Source of the DNA: Bufo bufo
Taxonomy: Eukaryota > Chordata > Amphibia > Anura > Bufonidae
Assembly (NCBI RefSeq): GCF_905171765.1
Contig: NC_053393.1
Span: 64,387,371 to 64,451,370 of the forward strand
DNA length: 64,000 bases
Direction of reading: 5' to 3'
Of this stretch, positions 10,980 to 22,413 are shown piece by piece. The position numbers and the translations under genes were made by a program. Below the pieces are notes generated by a model that was not told the origin of the DNA, searched no databases, and saw only the letters and a program-made list of their open reading frames with translations. How positions within the stretch are numbered: position 1 is the stretch's first letter; each line of letters begins with the position of its first letter.

Positions 10980-11161
10980 TGGGGAACAGAGAAACAATAA
11001 TAATGAGAAACATCAAGATGAAGAGTCCATCAACCCACACCACTGTCACAACCATAACACAAAGGCTTATGATGCCAGACAGAAAGAGCACAACATAGCC
11101 AAAAAGAAGCTCTACATTACATCAGCCATTTGCCTGGCATTTATTGTGGCTGAAATTGCAG
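10980..11161 (+). CDS. SLC30A8: SLC30A8 exon: cytosolic N-terminus and TM1
   Basis: The exon follows acceptor ttttccatccag and ends GCTGAAATTGCAG|gtaatt (phase 1). It encodes a polar N-terminal tail with the sequence HHCHNHN, containing the His-Cys-His motif known from the ZnT8 N-terminus, which helps bind zinc at the dimer interface. It ends in TM1 (LYITSAICLAFIVAEIAG). The acceptor was chosen over an earlier acag at about 10954 because of the pyrimidine tract and where homology begins. Confidence 0.9.
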
Positions 11162-12126
11162 GTAATTTTAGTGCACCTAAAATGTGTCCAGTCTCAAGTG
11201 TCCAACATGTGATATATTGTCCTGAGAAGATGGGTTGACCATTTTTCCTTATTTCCAACCAAGTTTAGACTGGCCCAGTAGAGTACCAAAGGATCGTCCA
11301 ATGGGCCTATGCACTGACCCAAGAATGTGTCTCAAATTTACCAAGGTCTCAGAAGGTCCTGGAGAAGACTGACCAATTTGAAATTTACTTTGGAGCAATT
11401 AATTATCACTAGGGTCTATTTCATATGTTCTACGTGTCCAATGATAATAAGAAAGATTTCTATACAAGTAAACATGGACATGCACTGTACAGATGAGGGT
11501 GGCCCTCAGAAGCTTTTCTTCTGGTGGATAAAGGAGCCTCATTCTAACACCTGTTTTCAAGTGCAATAGTCCATAGTCATCTAAACAAAATTATTTGCCC
11601 TTTACTTCATCCATAAACTAAAGCTGATTTGTTATTAGTTTATGCACCAATTTGAAAAGACCTAATCAAGGCCTTGAACCCTATAGAGATGTCATGACAA
11701 GACCTAAAACAAGCATATCATGAATTAAAATTTAGCAATGTGTCTAAATTAAAGGGGGTGTGCACCGCTACAATTTTAAAAGCCTATCCTCAGGATAGGT
11801 CAGACAGAGGTCCTACTCCTGACAACCCCACGATCAGCTGTTTAAAGCAGTAGCCTCTTGTGCAAGCGCTCCTACCGCTTCAAAATTACCTGTGTGTCGT
11901 CTCACTTGTAGAGGCGTACCACACGACTACAGGCTGCACACATAATTTGTTTGCAGCCTGTAAGCATGGAGACACATACTGTAGAACTGCATAGGAATTG
12001 TACACACCAGACAATAGGATATTTTGAATAAATAATTTGGCTTTATAGTTTATTTAATATGCAATGCATCAATAAAAAAAAGTCACAAAATAGACCTTAG
12101 AACGTTCCTAGATAGGTTTTTATTAA
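11162..12126. other. Intron, part 1: repeat fragments only
   Basis: No exon is seen. About 11750-12010 holds a dispersed repeat with the self-complementary GCCTATCCTCAGGATAGGTC. The block GTTTGCAGCCTGTAAGCATG (about 11950) resembles one near 56786. No coding capacity. Confidence 0.4.
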
Positions 12127-12840
12127 CCCCTTACTGACCAAGCATTTTTCTTCATTTTTTTCGGCACCTTCCAAGAGCTATAACTTTTTTATTTTTTGAT
12201 CTATGTAGCTGTATGAGGGCAATATTTTTTGCAGAAGAAGTTGTAGGTTTTAATGGTGCAATTTTGAAGTACACATAACTTTCTATTAACTTTTATTAAC
12301 TCTTTCTGTTATAAATTTTGCAGTGTTCATTTTTCGGCATAAATAACATAACATATCTTTATTCTCTGGGTCAATACGATTACAGAAATACCAAATACAT
12401 ATAATTTTTTTTACGTTACTAATTTTTGTGCAATAAAAGTTTTAAAAAGAAGGCAATCTTTTTGGTTCTCCGCATCCCAAGACCCATAACTTTTTTATTT
12501 TTCTTTCTATGGAGTTGTGTGAGAGCTTGATTTTTGTTGGACAACTTGTAGTTTTCATTAGTATCATATTGGGGTAAATAACACTTTTTGATCGCTTGTT
12601 ATTAAATCTGCTTGGTGACGACTAAGCAAAAATTATCAATTGTGGCCTTTTTTTTTGTTTACCGTAGGGGATAATTTGCATGATATTTGTGTAGTGTGGG
12701 TCGTTATGGATGCGGCAATACCAAAAATGTAGTGAAGAATTTATTTTTGCTAATTTTTAATTGAAAGTGTTTTTTTTATTGGAATTTTATTTATGAATTT
12801 GTTTTTTACTTTTTTTAACCACTTAATAGTCCCACAAGGG
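12127..12840. mobile_element. AT-rich repeat with a piggyBac-like left end
   Basis: It starts TTAACCCCTTACTGACC, close to the TTAACCCCTTAAGGACC end of the piggyBac element at 40862, followed by AT-rich sequence with repeated ATAACTTTTTTATTTTT blocks (12180 and 12486). No matching right end was found, so it is probably a truncated non-autonomous relative. Confidence 0.45.
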
Positions 12841-12862
12841 GACTATAACAGGCAACCTTTTA

Positions 12863-13561
12863 TATAGAGGCGACCTTGACGTGGTGAGTGGCTTATTACG
12901 CTTTGGCCAAAATGTACACCAATGCCTCATCTAGCATAGAGGCAGGGCAGAATGCTGGTTGCAGAGTGCTATTGCATTTGTATTTTGCGTTTGTATATGT
13001 ATTTTTCCATAGCAATGTGCACCTGCATACAGGGTTGTGCTGACTGAATCACCCACATTTTTTCTTTGTAGTATATATTGGAGGCGTGGCGATCTCCATG
13101 CAGTCATGCACACCTGACTAGTCAATCTGTCCTGGAGGCTGGTTTTAAAGTCAGTATAAAACTGAGTCTGCTTATATAGCACCTGCCAGTAGCCATTTGG
13201 CTCCAGGAGAAGTATATAGTGGGCTCAGCATGCATGTTGGTACTTGCATCCCTGGATCAGATGAAAGCTGTAATGGCACCGGACAGGGTTAAAAGCAGAG
13301 TGTGCTTGGCGTGCATGCTGCACCTGCATTCCCTGGACTTTGTGTGGCTGTCATGGCCCATAAACAGGTAGGAACTAGTGTTAGGGACTACTCATAGAGG
13401 CGACCTTGACGTGGTGAGTGGCTTATTACACTTTGGCCAAAATTTACACCAATGCCTCATCCAGCATAGAGGCAGGGCAGAATGCTGGTTGCAGAGTGCT
13501 ATTGCATTTGTATTTTGCGTTTGTATATGTATTTCGCCATAGCAATGTGCACCTGCATTTT
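12863..13561. repeat. Direct repeat of about 165 bp, copies 530 bp apart
   Basis: ATAGAGGCGACCTTGACGTG begins nearly identical blocks at about 12865 and 13395, each running to TAGCAATGTGCACCTGCAT. The 360 bp between them is unique in this window. The pattern could be two units of a longer tandem repeat or two ends of an unrecognised element. Confidence 0.7.
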
Positions 13562-13784
13562 TATGTCAGTGCTATACTGACATTGACCAGCAAACTGCGC
13601 CAGAGAGCTTTTAGCTTTTTCCAGGCTCTTGCAAGCCTGGGCCCAATCTGTGCATCCAATTTAATATATATAAAATCACATCTGTTATATACCCGGCATC
13701 TTTTCACCTTCAATTACCATCCTGGTGCAAGATACATGACGTTTTTCATAAATTATTGCTTAAGAAGAACATTCCTGTACATTC

Positions 13785-14047
13785 CTGTTGTGATTCCTCT
13801 ACCTAAACCTCCTAAACCAGTGGTAAGTATGAGGTGGAGAAAATTCTTGACTCTCTGAGAGTTCAGTTCTCTCTGCAGTACCTAATTCATTGGAAGGGAT
13901 ATGGTGCTGACGAGAGAACAGGGGTATCAGCTTGGGATGTTCATACTCCTCATTTAATAAGAAAGTTTAATCTCAAATTTCCCTCAAAGCCTGCTCTCCA
14001 GGTTGAGGGTCCAGTGGCTCCTCTTAAGGAGGGGGGGAGGGTGGTAA
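13785..14047 (+). pseudogene. Gypsy chromodomain remnant
   Basis: The frame reads VEKILDS, then LIHWKGYGADERT, WDVHTPHLIRKF and KEGG, matching the C-terminal chromodomain of a gypsy chromovirus related to, but distinct from, the one at 3-4196. Integrase and everything upstream are missing, and the reading is broken at the N-terminal side. A purine tract (AAGGAGGGGGGGAGGG) and an LTR start follow, as in a real 3' end. Confidence 0.8.
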
Positions 14048-14425
14048 TGTCACAAACTCACCTGACTCACTTGCTGTGTTCCTGGTTCCTGTGCTTGTTC
14101 CTCTGAGCCCTACTTGTCTTCTGACCACTCTCTGTCCCCCGTTTGGTACTGTGTTGCCCGTCTGGTTCTCATCTCGGCTTGTCTTTTGGTCACTCTCCTT
14201 TGGTACTGCACAGCCTGTCTGGTTCTGACCCATTTACATATGACCTTGTTTTACTGTTGTTTTATCTCTTGGTGTTTGTCTGCCTCTGCATGTAAGTAGC
14301 ACAGGGACTGTCAACCAGCTGCGGTCTTGCTACTTAGGGCTTATACGGCAAGTGGGTAGGAAAAGCGGGCTGGGTTCTAAATCAGGGCTCACTGTCTGTG
14401 TCTGTCCCTACCTACAGGTGTTACA
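14048..14425 (+). mobile_element. Probable LTR attached to the gypsy remnant
   Basis: It begins TGTCACAAACTC directly after the purine tract. The right edge is placed at GGTGTTACA, a weak match to an expected GTGACA terminus, so the end is uncertain. The interior has repeated TCTGGTTCTCA/TCTGGTTCTGA blocks like the first LTR. Confidence 0.5.
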
Positions 14426-14429
14426 GGTA

Positions 14430-14720
14430 GGTGTCCTTTCTGCTGCAGCTCTTTCCCTTTAACTGCCAAAGCTTCTAACGGTAGATCGGGATGGTGGCAA
14501 TTGAAGGATGGAAATAAGCATGTGGGACCTCCACAGTGATGTGCACAGTAAAATAAACAAAGGAACAAACTGCAGGTGGCACTATACAGATAGATTTAAT
14601 TGATTGACCTAGTGGCTATACTAAGTTTTTAATTACATGCAATTACAAAATTTTAAAAATATAGAATATTTTGTTGTGGGACAATCACTTTATTCTGGTT
14701 ACCTAGGATCTATAATTTAT
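14430..14720. repeat. Partial copy of the 16205-17547 MITE family
   Basis: The blocks TTTCTGCTGCAGCTCTTTC, GCAGGTGGCACTATACAGAT and TTGTGGGACAATCAC occur in the same order as in the longer element at 16205-17547. This copy lacks the nested Harbinger-like insert and its ends are eroded. Confidence 0.65.
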
Positions 14721-15072
14721 TTAAAAGTCTAATTGCATAATTATTCAGCATTTCAGGCGTCTACTGTAGAAGTATGAGAATCAACATGTTGAGTCAATAT
14801 TGAGTGAAATCTAACCAGATGTCGAACATTTGCTACAGACATCATACTCAGTTAATTTAGCAACATTTTTGTACTGTGAATACCAGAAAAATCAATGATC
14901 ATCACATCATTGGTTTTAGAAGACTTGAAGATACTTCTCAAGTGTCATAAATATGGTGCTTCCTAAGGTACCCATGACCATTTTTGTCCAGTGACCCAGT
15001 CCACTCTCACTCTCTTTCTAAAAGATTTATATCTTTCTAACATAATCTTACATTTATCTGAATCTATTTCAG

Positions 15073-15219
15073 GTGGTTACATTGCAGGAAGCTTGGCTGT
15101 TGTAGCTGATGCTGCTCACCTTTTTGTGGATCTTTCTAGTTTCTTGATTAGTCTCTGCTCCCTGTGGTTGTCATCAAAGCCAGCAACAAAACGACTTACC
15201 TATGGCTGGTACAGAGCAG
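15073..15219 (+). CDS. SLC30A8: SLC30A8 exon: TM2 with the first half of the zinc site
   Basis: Acceptor aatctatttcag, donor AGAGCAG|gtaaac, phase 1 in and out. It encodes [20 protein letters not shown] and onward through the W-L-S-S-K-P loop. The HLFVD pentapeptide supplies the TM2 His and Asp (HxxxD) that bind the transported zinc in the membrane. Confidence 0.95.
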
Positions 15220-15454
15220 GTAAACAATTGTTAATGTCCATGTAAACATTACCAAAAATCTGCTTTCTTATGTCTGGGAGGCAGCTTGCTAGAGCAGAAA
15301 CCTCCCTTAGGTCACTAACAGTAAAGTCCCAGAAAACTCTTTTAATCATTTAATGTTTCTACAAGTTTGTCCAGGGGTTCTCAATCTTCCTAGAATGCAA
15401 CGGTACCTGTGAAGAAAACTATATTTACTTGCTTCATATGGTCCATTCCAGCTC

Positions 15455-15765
15455 TGTGGCTACTGGTCTGTCTTCACTGGACTTCTAGTTCCCATCTGTC
15501 AAGTTTCACACAGACGGGGTCACGTTTGCTCCTGAAGTCAATGACCGCATGTGACCTAGCACTGATGTGCCGCTTGAGGACATACCACTGCTGAGGCCAG
15601 TCATTGGTTGCAACTGGACCCCGTCCAGTCCAGTGAAGACAGCCCTGGAGCCACAGAGCCGGAACCGAGCGTCAGGGAGCAGGTAATATAGATTTCTTTG
15701 TATGTACAATCGGTGGGTGGGGGAATTAAAAAAAAACTAATTCCTGGACAACCCCTTTAATTCCT
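15455..15765. repeat. Inverted-repeat fragment ending in ACAACCCCTTTAA
   Basis: CTGTCTTCACTGGAC (about 15466) and GTCCAGTGAAGACAG (about 15626) form an imperfect hairpin, and the block ends CTGGACAACCCCTTTAA like other MITE ends in this window. Probably a small non-autonomous DNA element. Confidence 0.5.
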
Positions 15766-15957
15766 AGACATGTATTTTTGGAAGACGCCAAAATGTCAAA
15801 ATCAATGCATGTTCGCTGAGAAATATATATTTTGCTAGAGCCACCAGGATCCTCTGAGAAGAGGTTTTTGAAGATGCATCGGTATATAGAATATGCAGCA
15901 GAATTTGGATTGTCCTTGGAGTTTTTTTCAAAACATTTTTATTTTTATTTTTTTTAG

Positions 15958-16111
15958 AAATTGTTGGTGCCTTGCTATCCATGATCACCATATGGGTAGT
16001 GACAGGAGTGCTAGTCTATCTGGCTTGCGAGAGAATCCTCCATCCTGATTACACCATTGATGGCGCTGTCATGCTTATCACATCTGCCTGTGCATTAGGC
16101 GCCAATGTAGT
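15958..16111 (+). CDS. SLC30A8: SLC30A8 exon: TM3 and most of TM4
   Basis: Acceptor attttttttag, donor GCCAATGTAGT|gtaagt (phase 2 out). It encodes [20 protein letters not shown] and ends with [10 protein letters not shown] of TM4. CERILHPDY matches the conserved loop after TM3 in ZnT2/3/8. Confidence 0.95.
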
Positions 16112-16204
16112 GTAAGTCTGTTATTGTGTTAGTTTTGTTGCTGTCATCAAAAGCAAAACTGAAAAATGCAGCTAGTTTGTTCCATAATTTTTTGAACTGT
16201 GTGC

Positions 16205-17547
16205 ATTAAATGGGTTATCCCATAATTAAAGTAAAAAATGAAAATTAGACATTATATCGTAAATGACAATCTCTTTCTAACAAATTTCTAACCAGCCGTG
16301 TACCTCCCCATTCTTTGCTCCTATTGCTTTTGCTAGATTTATTTCAAGCTGTCTACTCAGAGGGCTTGTGTCCTTTCTGAAGAAGTGTGTCCCTTCTCAG
16401 TGGGTGTGTTATTTCTGCTGCAGCTCTTTCTCTCGGTCACAGGTTCTATTTGTAGACATGGCTGGCGATAGATGAAGGATGAAACTGAGCATGTGTGACC
16501 ACCTCAGCAATATTACTGAGGTGAAGGGAGGAATAGGGTACGGACACACAGGTTTCCAGATGCAGCTTTGGAAGCTGGAGTGGATTGTAGAAGGAGAGAA
16601 AGTATAAGGCCTCTTTCACACGGGCGTTGCGGAAAAATGTCCGGGTGCGTTGCGGGAACACCTGGGATGACGTCACTCTGGTCATCACATGGTACGTCAC
16701 ATGATCTTTTACCATGGTGAATCACCATGGTAAAAGATCATGTGACGTACCATGTGATGACCGGAGTGACGTCATCCCAGGTCCTTAAACTATAGTTAAC
16801 GCTCTCCACAGGTCCTAGACAGTAAAAGAGTCAGACGGAGATGCCGGCTACGCGAGCAAGTGGATAAAGGTGAGTTAAATGACTTTTTATTTTTTTTAAC
16901 CCCCTCCAGCCCTGTTTTACTTAGCATTCTGTATTCAGAATGCTATTATTTTCCCTTATAACCATGTTATAAGGGAAAATAATAAGGTTCGGGTCTCCAT
17001 CCCGATCGTCTCCTAGCAACCGTGCGTGAAAATCGCACCGCATCCGCACTTGCTTGCGGATGCTTGCGATTTTCACGCAACCCCATTCATTTCTATGGGG
17101 CCTGCGTTACGTGAAAAACGCACAAAGAGGAGCATGCTGCGATTTTCACGCAACGCAAAAGTGATGCGTGAAAATCACCGCTCGTGTGCACAGCCCCATA
17201 GAAATGAATGGGTCAGTATTCAGTGCGGGTGCAATGCGTTCACCTCCCGCATCGCATCCGCGCGGAATACTCGCTCATGTGAAAGGGGCCTAAAGGACAG
17301 ACATGACTTCTTCTCTTCTTTGAATTGACCCCTGGCTTTGGTTTCCAAAACTGCATGAAGAAACCTGGCTGTGTGCCCATACCTATAAGGAAAAGGCAAG
17401 CAGCAGGTGGCGCTATACAGATACATTTTATGGAATAACTCAGTGGCTATACTAAATTCTTAACTATATGCAATGACAAAAGTATTCAGATCCAGGTGCT
17501 GGTTCAAAAAAGGTAGAATATTTGTCATGGGACAACCCCTTTAACTT
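16205..17547. mobile_element. MITE with TTAAAGGGGTTGTCCCAT-type ends
   Basis: The left end AAATGGGTTATCCCAT and right end ATGGGACAACCCCTTTAA are inverted and imperfect. The interior has no transposase. It is split by the Harbinger-like element at 16608-17290 and has a partial relative at 14430-14720. Confidence 0.65.
16608..17290. mobile_element. Harbinger-like MITE with an internal hairpin
   Basis: Inverted ends GGCCTCTTTCACACGGGCG and GGCCCCTTTCACATGAGCG are flanked by TAA on both sides (16605-16607 and 17291-17293). The interior holds a long near-perfect palindrome (about 16660-16782) and, near 16955, a TTTCCCTTATAAC/GTTATAAGGGAAA inverted pair. Confidence 0.82.
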
Positions 17548-18166
17548 GTCCTCTACTAATACTGTATATGGAAAATTTTACATTGAGGGTTCAAATCCTC
17601 CTTAAAGAAAACTCCCATTATTCTGCAAAGTATAAGGGAGACACGGGGAGCAACATGAACACAGGATTATCTAACTTTATATTACTTCATTTAACAGCAT
17701 GACAACCACAGTACACTGAAAACTAAGCACACAGATCACCTTGAGCCCCCATCATTGTGAGTCTAAATTTACACAAAAAAAGTCAATTAGGTAACACGAT
17801 CTAATATTTTTTTTATTAAACAGGGGTGGGACAATCTCTCTTGGTGTCGAAGGCCAAGATTTTTGAGTATTTCCCTCCCAATCCCTAAAGGAATTTTCCA
17901 GGTTCAGAAGAAATAGCTTACAGGGAGGAAATGTCATAAAATAATACAGTAATTTCCTCTAACCCTCATGCCCCTCAACATGTGAAGGGCCAGCTTACCA
18001 CCCTACCAGATATCTGGAACATGGTCCAATGGCTTCTATAGCTCCTCCCTTGGCTCTGTCATTCACTTATCTCAGCATCTTTTTTTTTTATTCATAATGC
18101 ACACCCCCTTCAGTGTCGCCTTAGTTGCAGCTTCCTCTGCCTATCCCTTGTTCCTCCCCTGAGGAA
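17548..18166. other. Intron sequence, nothing recognised
   Basis: No exon, element end or notable repeat was found; short T-rich tracts only. Confidence 0.35.
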
Positions 18167-18996
18167 TCTATATATATATAAAGAAGGATGTATATATGTA
18201 TGTATGTATGTATGTTCCGCGATCACTCAAAAACGCAACTATCCATTTCAACGAAACTTGGCATACACATCCCTTGCTACCTGGAAAGAAATCTTGCGGG
18301 GGTCTCAGCTCTCCGGGACGTACCGTTCCTGAGATATTCCCAAAATATGACCTGCATTAGCCAATATAAGCCTGCCAGCCTTTCACTTAAACCCTAACTG
18401 CCATACACACGGTCACATGTCCCTTATCAGACAATAGAAGCTCGCAGGTCCTACTCCAGGTTGCCATAACAACTGATCACGGGTTTTAGCAGTTCGCAGG
18501 TCCTGAAATATTCAGTCATATGACATATGATGGCACAACTACACTGCTACATGCATGGGGGGCAGGAGACTGTTAAAGGGGCGGGCACTGTGGAGGTCAC
18601 TGTTAAAGGGGCGGGCACCGTGGAGGTCACTGTTAAAGGGGCGATCACTGTGAAAGTCACTTTTAAAGGTGCGGTCACTGTGAAAGTCACTGTTAAAGGG
18701 GTGGTCACTGTGAAAGTCACTGTTAAAGGGGCAGTCACTGTTAAAGGGGCGATCACTGTGAAAGTCACTGTTAAAGGGGCGGCCACTGTGAAAGTCATTG
18801 TTAAAGGGGCGGCCACTGTGAAAGTCACTCTTAAAGGGGCGGTCACTGTGAAAGTTACTGTTAAAAGGCCGGTCACTGTGAAAGTCACTGTTAAAGGGGC
18901 GGTCACCATTAAAGGGGCTGCCATTGTGAAAGTCACTGTTATTTAATATAAAATTGCAATAAATAAATACCCGAGCAATGCCGGGTCATCAGCTAG
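18167..18996 (+). mobile_element. Non-autonomous Helitron
   Basis: It begins TCTATATATATATAAAG after an A and ends CTAG before a T (18993-18997), as Helitrons do when inserted between A and T. A short hairpin (ACCCG...CGGGT, 18969-18986) sits about 6 bp before the CTAG, the typical 3' signal. There is no Rep/helicase gene. The middle is a 30-bp minisatellite. Confidence 0.78.
18560..18945 (+). repeat. 30-bp minisatellite in the Helitron
   Basis: About twelve copies of a unit like GTCACTGTTAAAGGGGCGGT are seen, some shortened. The open frames through it (VTVKGA repeats) follow from a unit length divisible by three and are not considered genes. Confidence 0.92.
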
Positions 18997-18999
18997 TTT

Positions 19000-19465
19000 A
19001 TATATATAGAGAAGGACGTATATATGTGTGTGTGTGTATGTATGTACGACACATATACGAACTTATTGTCACGCGACACATCTCGTCATGTAGCCCTAGC
19101 CTAAAGCTGACCTACAGCAGTGAAGAAAAATGTCTGGGTTGTTATGAAAACCTGGAGTAAAACTGTATGTGGAGATTAAGGGCCTGCGAGCTTCTATTGG
19201 CTGATAAGGGACATGTGACTGTGTGTATGGCAGTTGGAATATGAAGAGAAAGGCTGGCAGGCTTGTATTGGATAATGCAGGGGATTTTTTGGGAATATCT
19301 CAGGAACGGCAGCTGTGACCCCCACAAGATTTATTTTCAGGTAGCAAGGGATGTGTATACCAAGTTTAGTTGAAATTGATGGTTGCGTTTTTGAGTGATC
19401 GTGGAACATACATACACACATACTGTATATACATCCTTCTTTATATATATTTGTATATATATAGA
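19000..19465 (-). mobile_element. Second Helitron copy, inverted and 3'-truncated
   Basis: Read on the - strand from 19465 it starts TCTATATATATACAAATATA and follows the first ~330 bp of the 18167 element (ACTCAAAAACGCAAC, CCTTGCTACCTG, CCTGAGATATTCCC). It stops before any CTAG end. The two copies face each other. Confidence 0.65.
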
Positions 19466-19907
19466 TTATACAAAAAGTAACTAATCATCATTACATACAG
19501 TACATCATTCCAGGGCAGAACTTTTTCAATCATCATGAAGCAGTTAAAGTGTCATTTGGAGACAAATCTTTTGGCTTTTTAGGGGGTGAATAATTTTGCA
19601 AGGCACTGTATATACCTGTATATGTACTGTATCTGTATGTGTCCTGATACTCTGTATTGCATTACATTTGTGTGTGCCTTTGTTATAAAGTTTTATTAAT
19701 GTACAGAGAGACTATAAGGAAATACTAATAATAATATAGTAATAATGTAAAATGTGAATGTAGAACTAAATATTCTTACTGTTTACAAGTTCAATTTTCC
19801 AACCTGTCTAGAAACCTTTCTTCCTGCTAAATCCGATCCTGAACATGCAGCTTATAACAATTCTAGCGTTTTGCTCATGGCCGCTTCTCCTTGTTATGAC
19901 TTGACAG

Positions 19908-20091
19908 CTTGGCTTTGGTCCTGCATAATACAGGACATGGTCACAGTCACTCAGGAGGTCAGCATCAACATATGGCACCTGATTACAAGCTTCAAACTAA
20001 TGCCAGTATACGTGCCGCCTTCATCCATGTCATCGGAGACCTGTTTCAGAGCATCAGTGTGCTCATTAGCGCACTCATCATATATTTCAAG
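19908..20091 (+). CDS. SLC30A8: SLC30A8 exon: His-rich loop and TM5
   Basis: Acceptor gacttgacag, donor TATTTCAAG|gtcagt, phase 2 in and 0 out. It encodes the cytosolic loop [14 protein letters not shown], richer in histidine and longer than I recall for human ZnT8, then TM5 with HVIGD. The latter is the second HxxxD of the transport site, followed by [17 protein letters not shown]. Confidence 0.95.
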
Positions 20092-21448
20092 GTCAGTTTA
20101 TAATAGCGCATGAAGAAAGAAAATAATTTGGAAATTATTTCTAGGTCCTGGGCGTTTCTCTACTACAGTAATACATGAAAAAGGAAGCGACATATTTCCA
20201 TGCGCTTCTTCTTATAATTTAATATCACATTGGGAATTGTCTATTAGAATAGAAATCCCAAAATACCATAAAAGTGTCTATGTGTGAGTTCAATGGAAGG
20301 GGTGTGATCCTTCATTTTGGTTAAAGTGATACTCCTGCATTGTTTCCCGTACGAATTCTCAATTGTAGACATGATGTCTCATGCCAGTACTGTCTCTTCT
20401 AGGTTTCTGAATATTATAATGCCATGCAGAATGTGTCTGGGTTGTTACATAGCAATATTGGAATACAGTGGGTGACAACCCCAAATGTTCTTAGCATTGT
20501 TAACTTCTTCTGTTGTCTCTGTATCTCCTTCAGGTTGCATCCTGTAGCTGGTATAAGGCTATTGCCCAACCAGTCATATCTGTCCCTCCATATCTGCAGT
20601 GGTCTGGAGTTTGCTCATTGCCTGTGATATGCATGCTGCTGCACAGGACAGAGTCTATAGCCTCTCCTGTGCAATAGACTTGCATTTATGGTTCCTTAGC
20701 ACCCGGATCAAATATGGAATGGGCTACAGAACCATTGCTCATGTTAGATGTGATCTGGCCACAGTTTCCTATGTGATGCTTAAGTAAGGCATTATGGGAA
20801 CTGTAGTTAACAGAACTACTGCCAACAACCTGTGATTTCTACAAAGAAACAAAGTGGGCAGGAAACGTAATATAGTTCTAAAAAGGCAAGTTACAAGTGG
20901 CAAGAGAGAAATAGAAAAACAGTGATAATGTGGACTGGGCAGGGGCTGGTGGGAACGATTTAGTGTGAAGACAGGGAAAATCCAGCACCCAAACAGGGGT
21001 GGAGGTGGTGGACACTGATCCCCAGCCAGTCTAAGCCCAAAACAACAGTAGCAATATCAGGGACAGATCCAGCGGACTTGCTAAAACATCAGCTTTATTG
21101 TAGTATTCACATTAAGAACAGCACATCATCGCAGTGTTCTTGACGCGTTTCGACCATACAATGGTCTTAAACATAGAGATAGCCTGTGCTTAGGACCGTT
21201 GTACGGTAGAAACTTTTCAAGACTGCTCCGATGATGTACGCTTTTTAATGCGAATACTGCAATAAAGGTGATGTTTTATCAAGTCCGTTGGATCCGAATG
21301 TAATTCCAACAATTTCATGTGTCTATCAAACTTTTATATAAGTTCTATAGTATCAGAATGTATGCGTGTGAATAAAGTTTTAAAGAAATCAGAACATAAT
21401 AATAATAATAATAATAGTAACAATAACAATAATAATTTTATATTTTAG
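20092..21448. other. Intron with a PLE-like repeat fragment and an (AAT)n tract
   Basis: About 20945-21300 has CTTGACGCGTTTCGACCAT and related motifs of the kind found in terminal regions of frog Penelope-like and similar repeats. An AAT-rich microsatellite (about 21398-21436) ends only 12 bp before the next exon. Confidence 0.45.
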
Positions 21449-21554
21449 CCACAGTACAAGATCGCCGACCCAATTTGCACATTTATTTTTTCCATTTTTG
21501 TGCTGGCCACAACAGTTGCCATTCTACGAGACGTTCTACTTGTGTTAATGGAAG
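21449..21554 (+). CDS. SLC30A8: SLC30A8 exon: TM6
   Basis: Acceptor atattttag, donor TTAATGGAAG|gtaagc, phase 0 in and 1 out. It encodes [20 protein letters not shown] and the end of TM6, then LLVLMEG leading to the cytosolic domain. [10 protein letters not shown] matches the ZnT2/3/8 group. Confidence 0.95.
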
Positions 21555-22413
21555 GTAAGCGTAAACATCATTGTCCTATTTAGACAACTATAATCTTCAC
21601 GAGGCAGGCATATAGATTTGTGATGCATGACAATATCAATATGGTAAGGCACAATATTCTGAGGCTTCCTTACCAGAATCTTTTTTTAAACATTTTGGGA
21701 ACATCTCCCAAATCACATCCAGCACTTGAGCATTCTTGTGCTAAATGTGTCAAGCTCACTATTCTTTAGTTACTCCTCATAATACTGTTCCCAAATAAGT
21801 GCTGTTCATATGAATATGATGAATTAAAGGTCTTGCAGTTACAATCCTGTTCAAGATCGAAAACATAAATAATTTTGGTGTAATTCACTAGACGTATGTG
21901 ACATCTTTCCCTTTCTTGTGCAACTCTGTGTCTAGTCTAGTCTTTATCTCATCTAACTTTACAACGTTATTACTGCTCCTATAAATTTCAGATCAATTCA
22001 GACTCATTGTACTATGCCCTGAGTGTCATCCCATTTCTGGTTGTGAACATTTCACCAGTGCTGCTACAGGTTCCTTCAAAGCACACCCACCAGATGTGCC
22101 CCATTAGTATTAGCCAAGCTCAAGCTGTTGATTCAGGCGAAGAGCAGCCAGAAGCCTATATATCCTGAACTTAAGGGCCCCATGCACTTTGGATAGCTGC
22201 TGGCTGAATGTCTGTTCAACTGATCCACAGCTATTTTTTCAATAGGGAAATGGAGACTAGCTGTAGCTAGAGAACTTTCACAGCGACATATTTAATGGAG
22301 AAAAAAACACCAGGGCATGTTAAAATTCAAGCCATCCTTTCTTCTCACATCTGCCCTTAGGTGAGTTTCAGGGGACCCCCATATACCCTTGAGAGTTGGA
22401 CAACTATGATTTA
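21555..22413. other. Intron sequence, nothing recognised
   Basis: No exon or complete element was found. The following SLC30A8 exon is 12 kb away at 33605. Confidence 0.35.

Noticed and set aside
10776..11000. Frame MLTGNLGGERG as a first SLC30A8 exon
   Set aside because: Different reading frame from the exon and no donor site or resemblance to the ZnT8 N-terminus.
13418..13858. 146-codon frame with a hydrophobic stretch
   Set aside because: Crosses from the direct repeat into the gypsy remnant in the wrong frame; not a gene.
18527..18946. 139-codon frame of VTVKGA repeats and its antisense partner
   Set aside because: Both come from a 30-bp tandem repeat whose length is a multiple of three; no real protein features.
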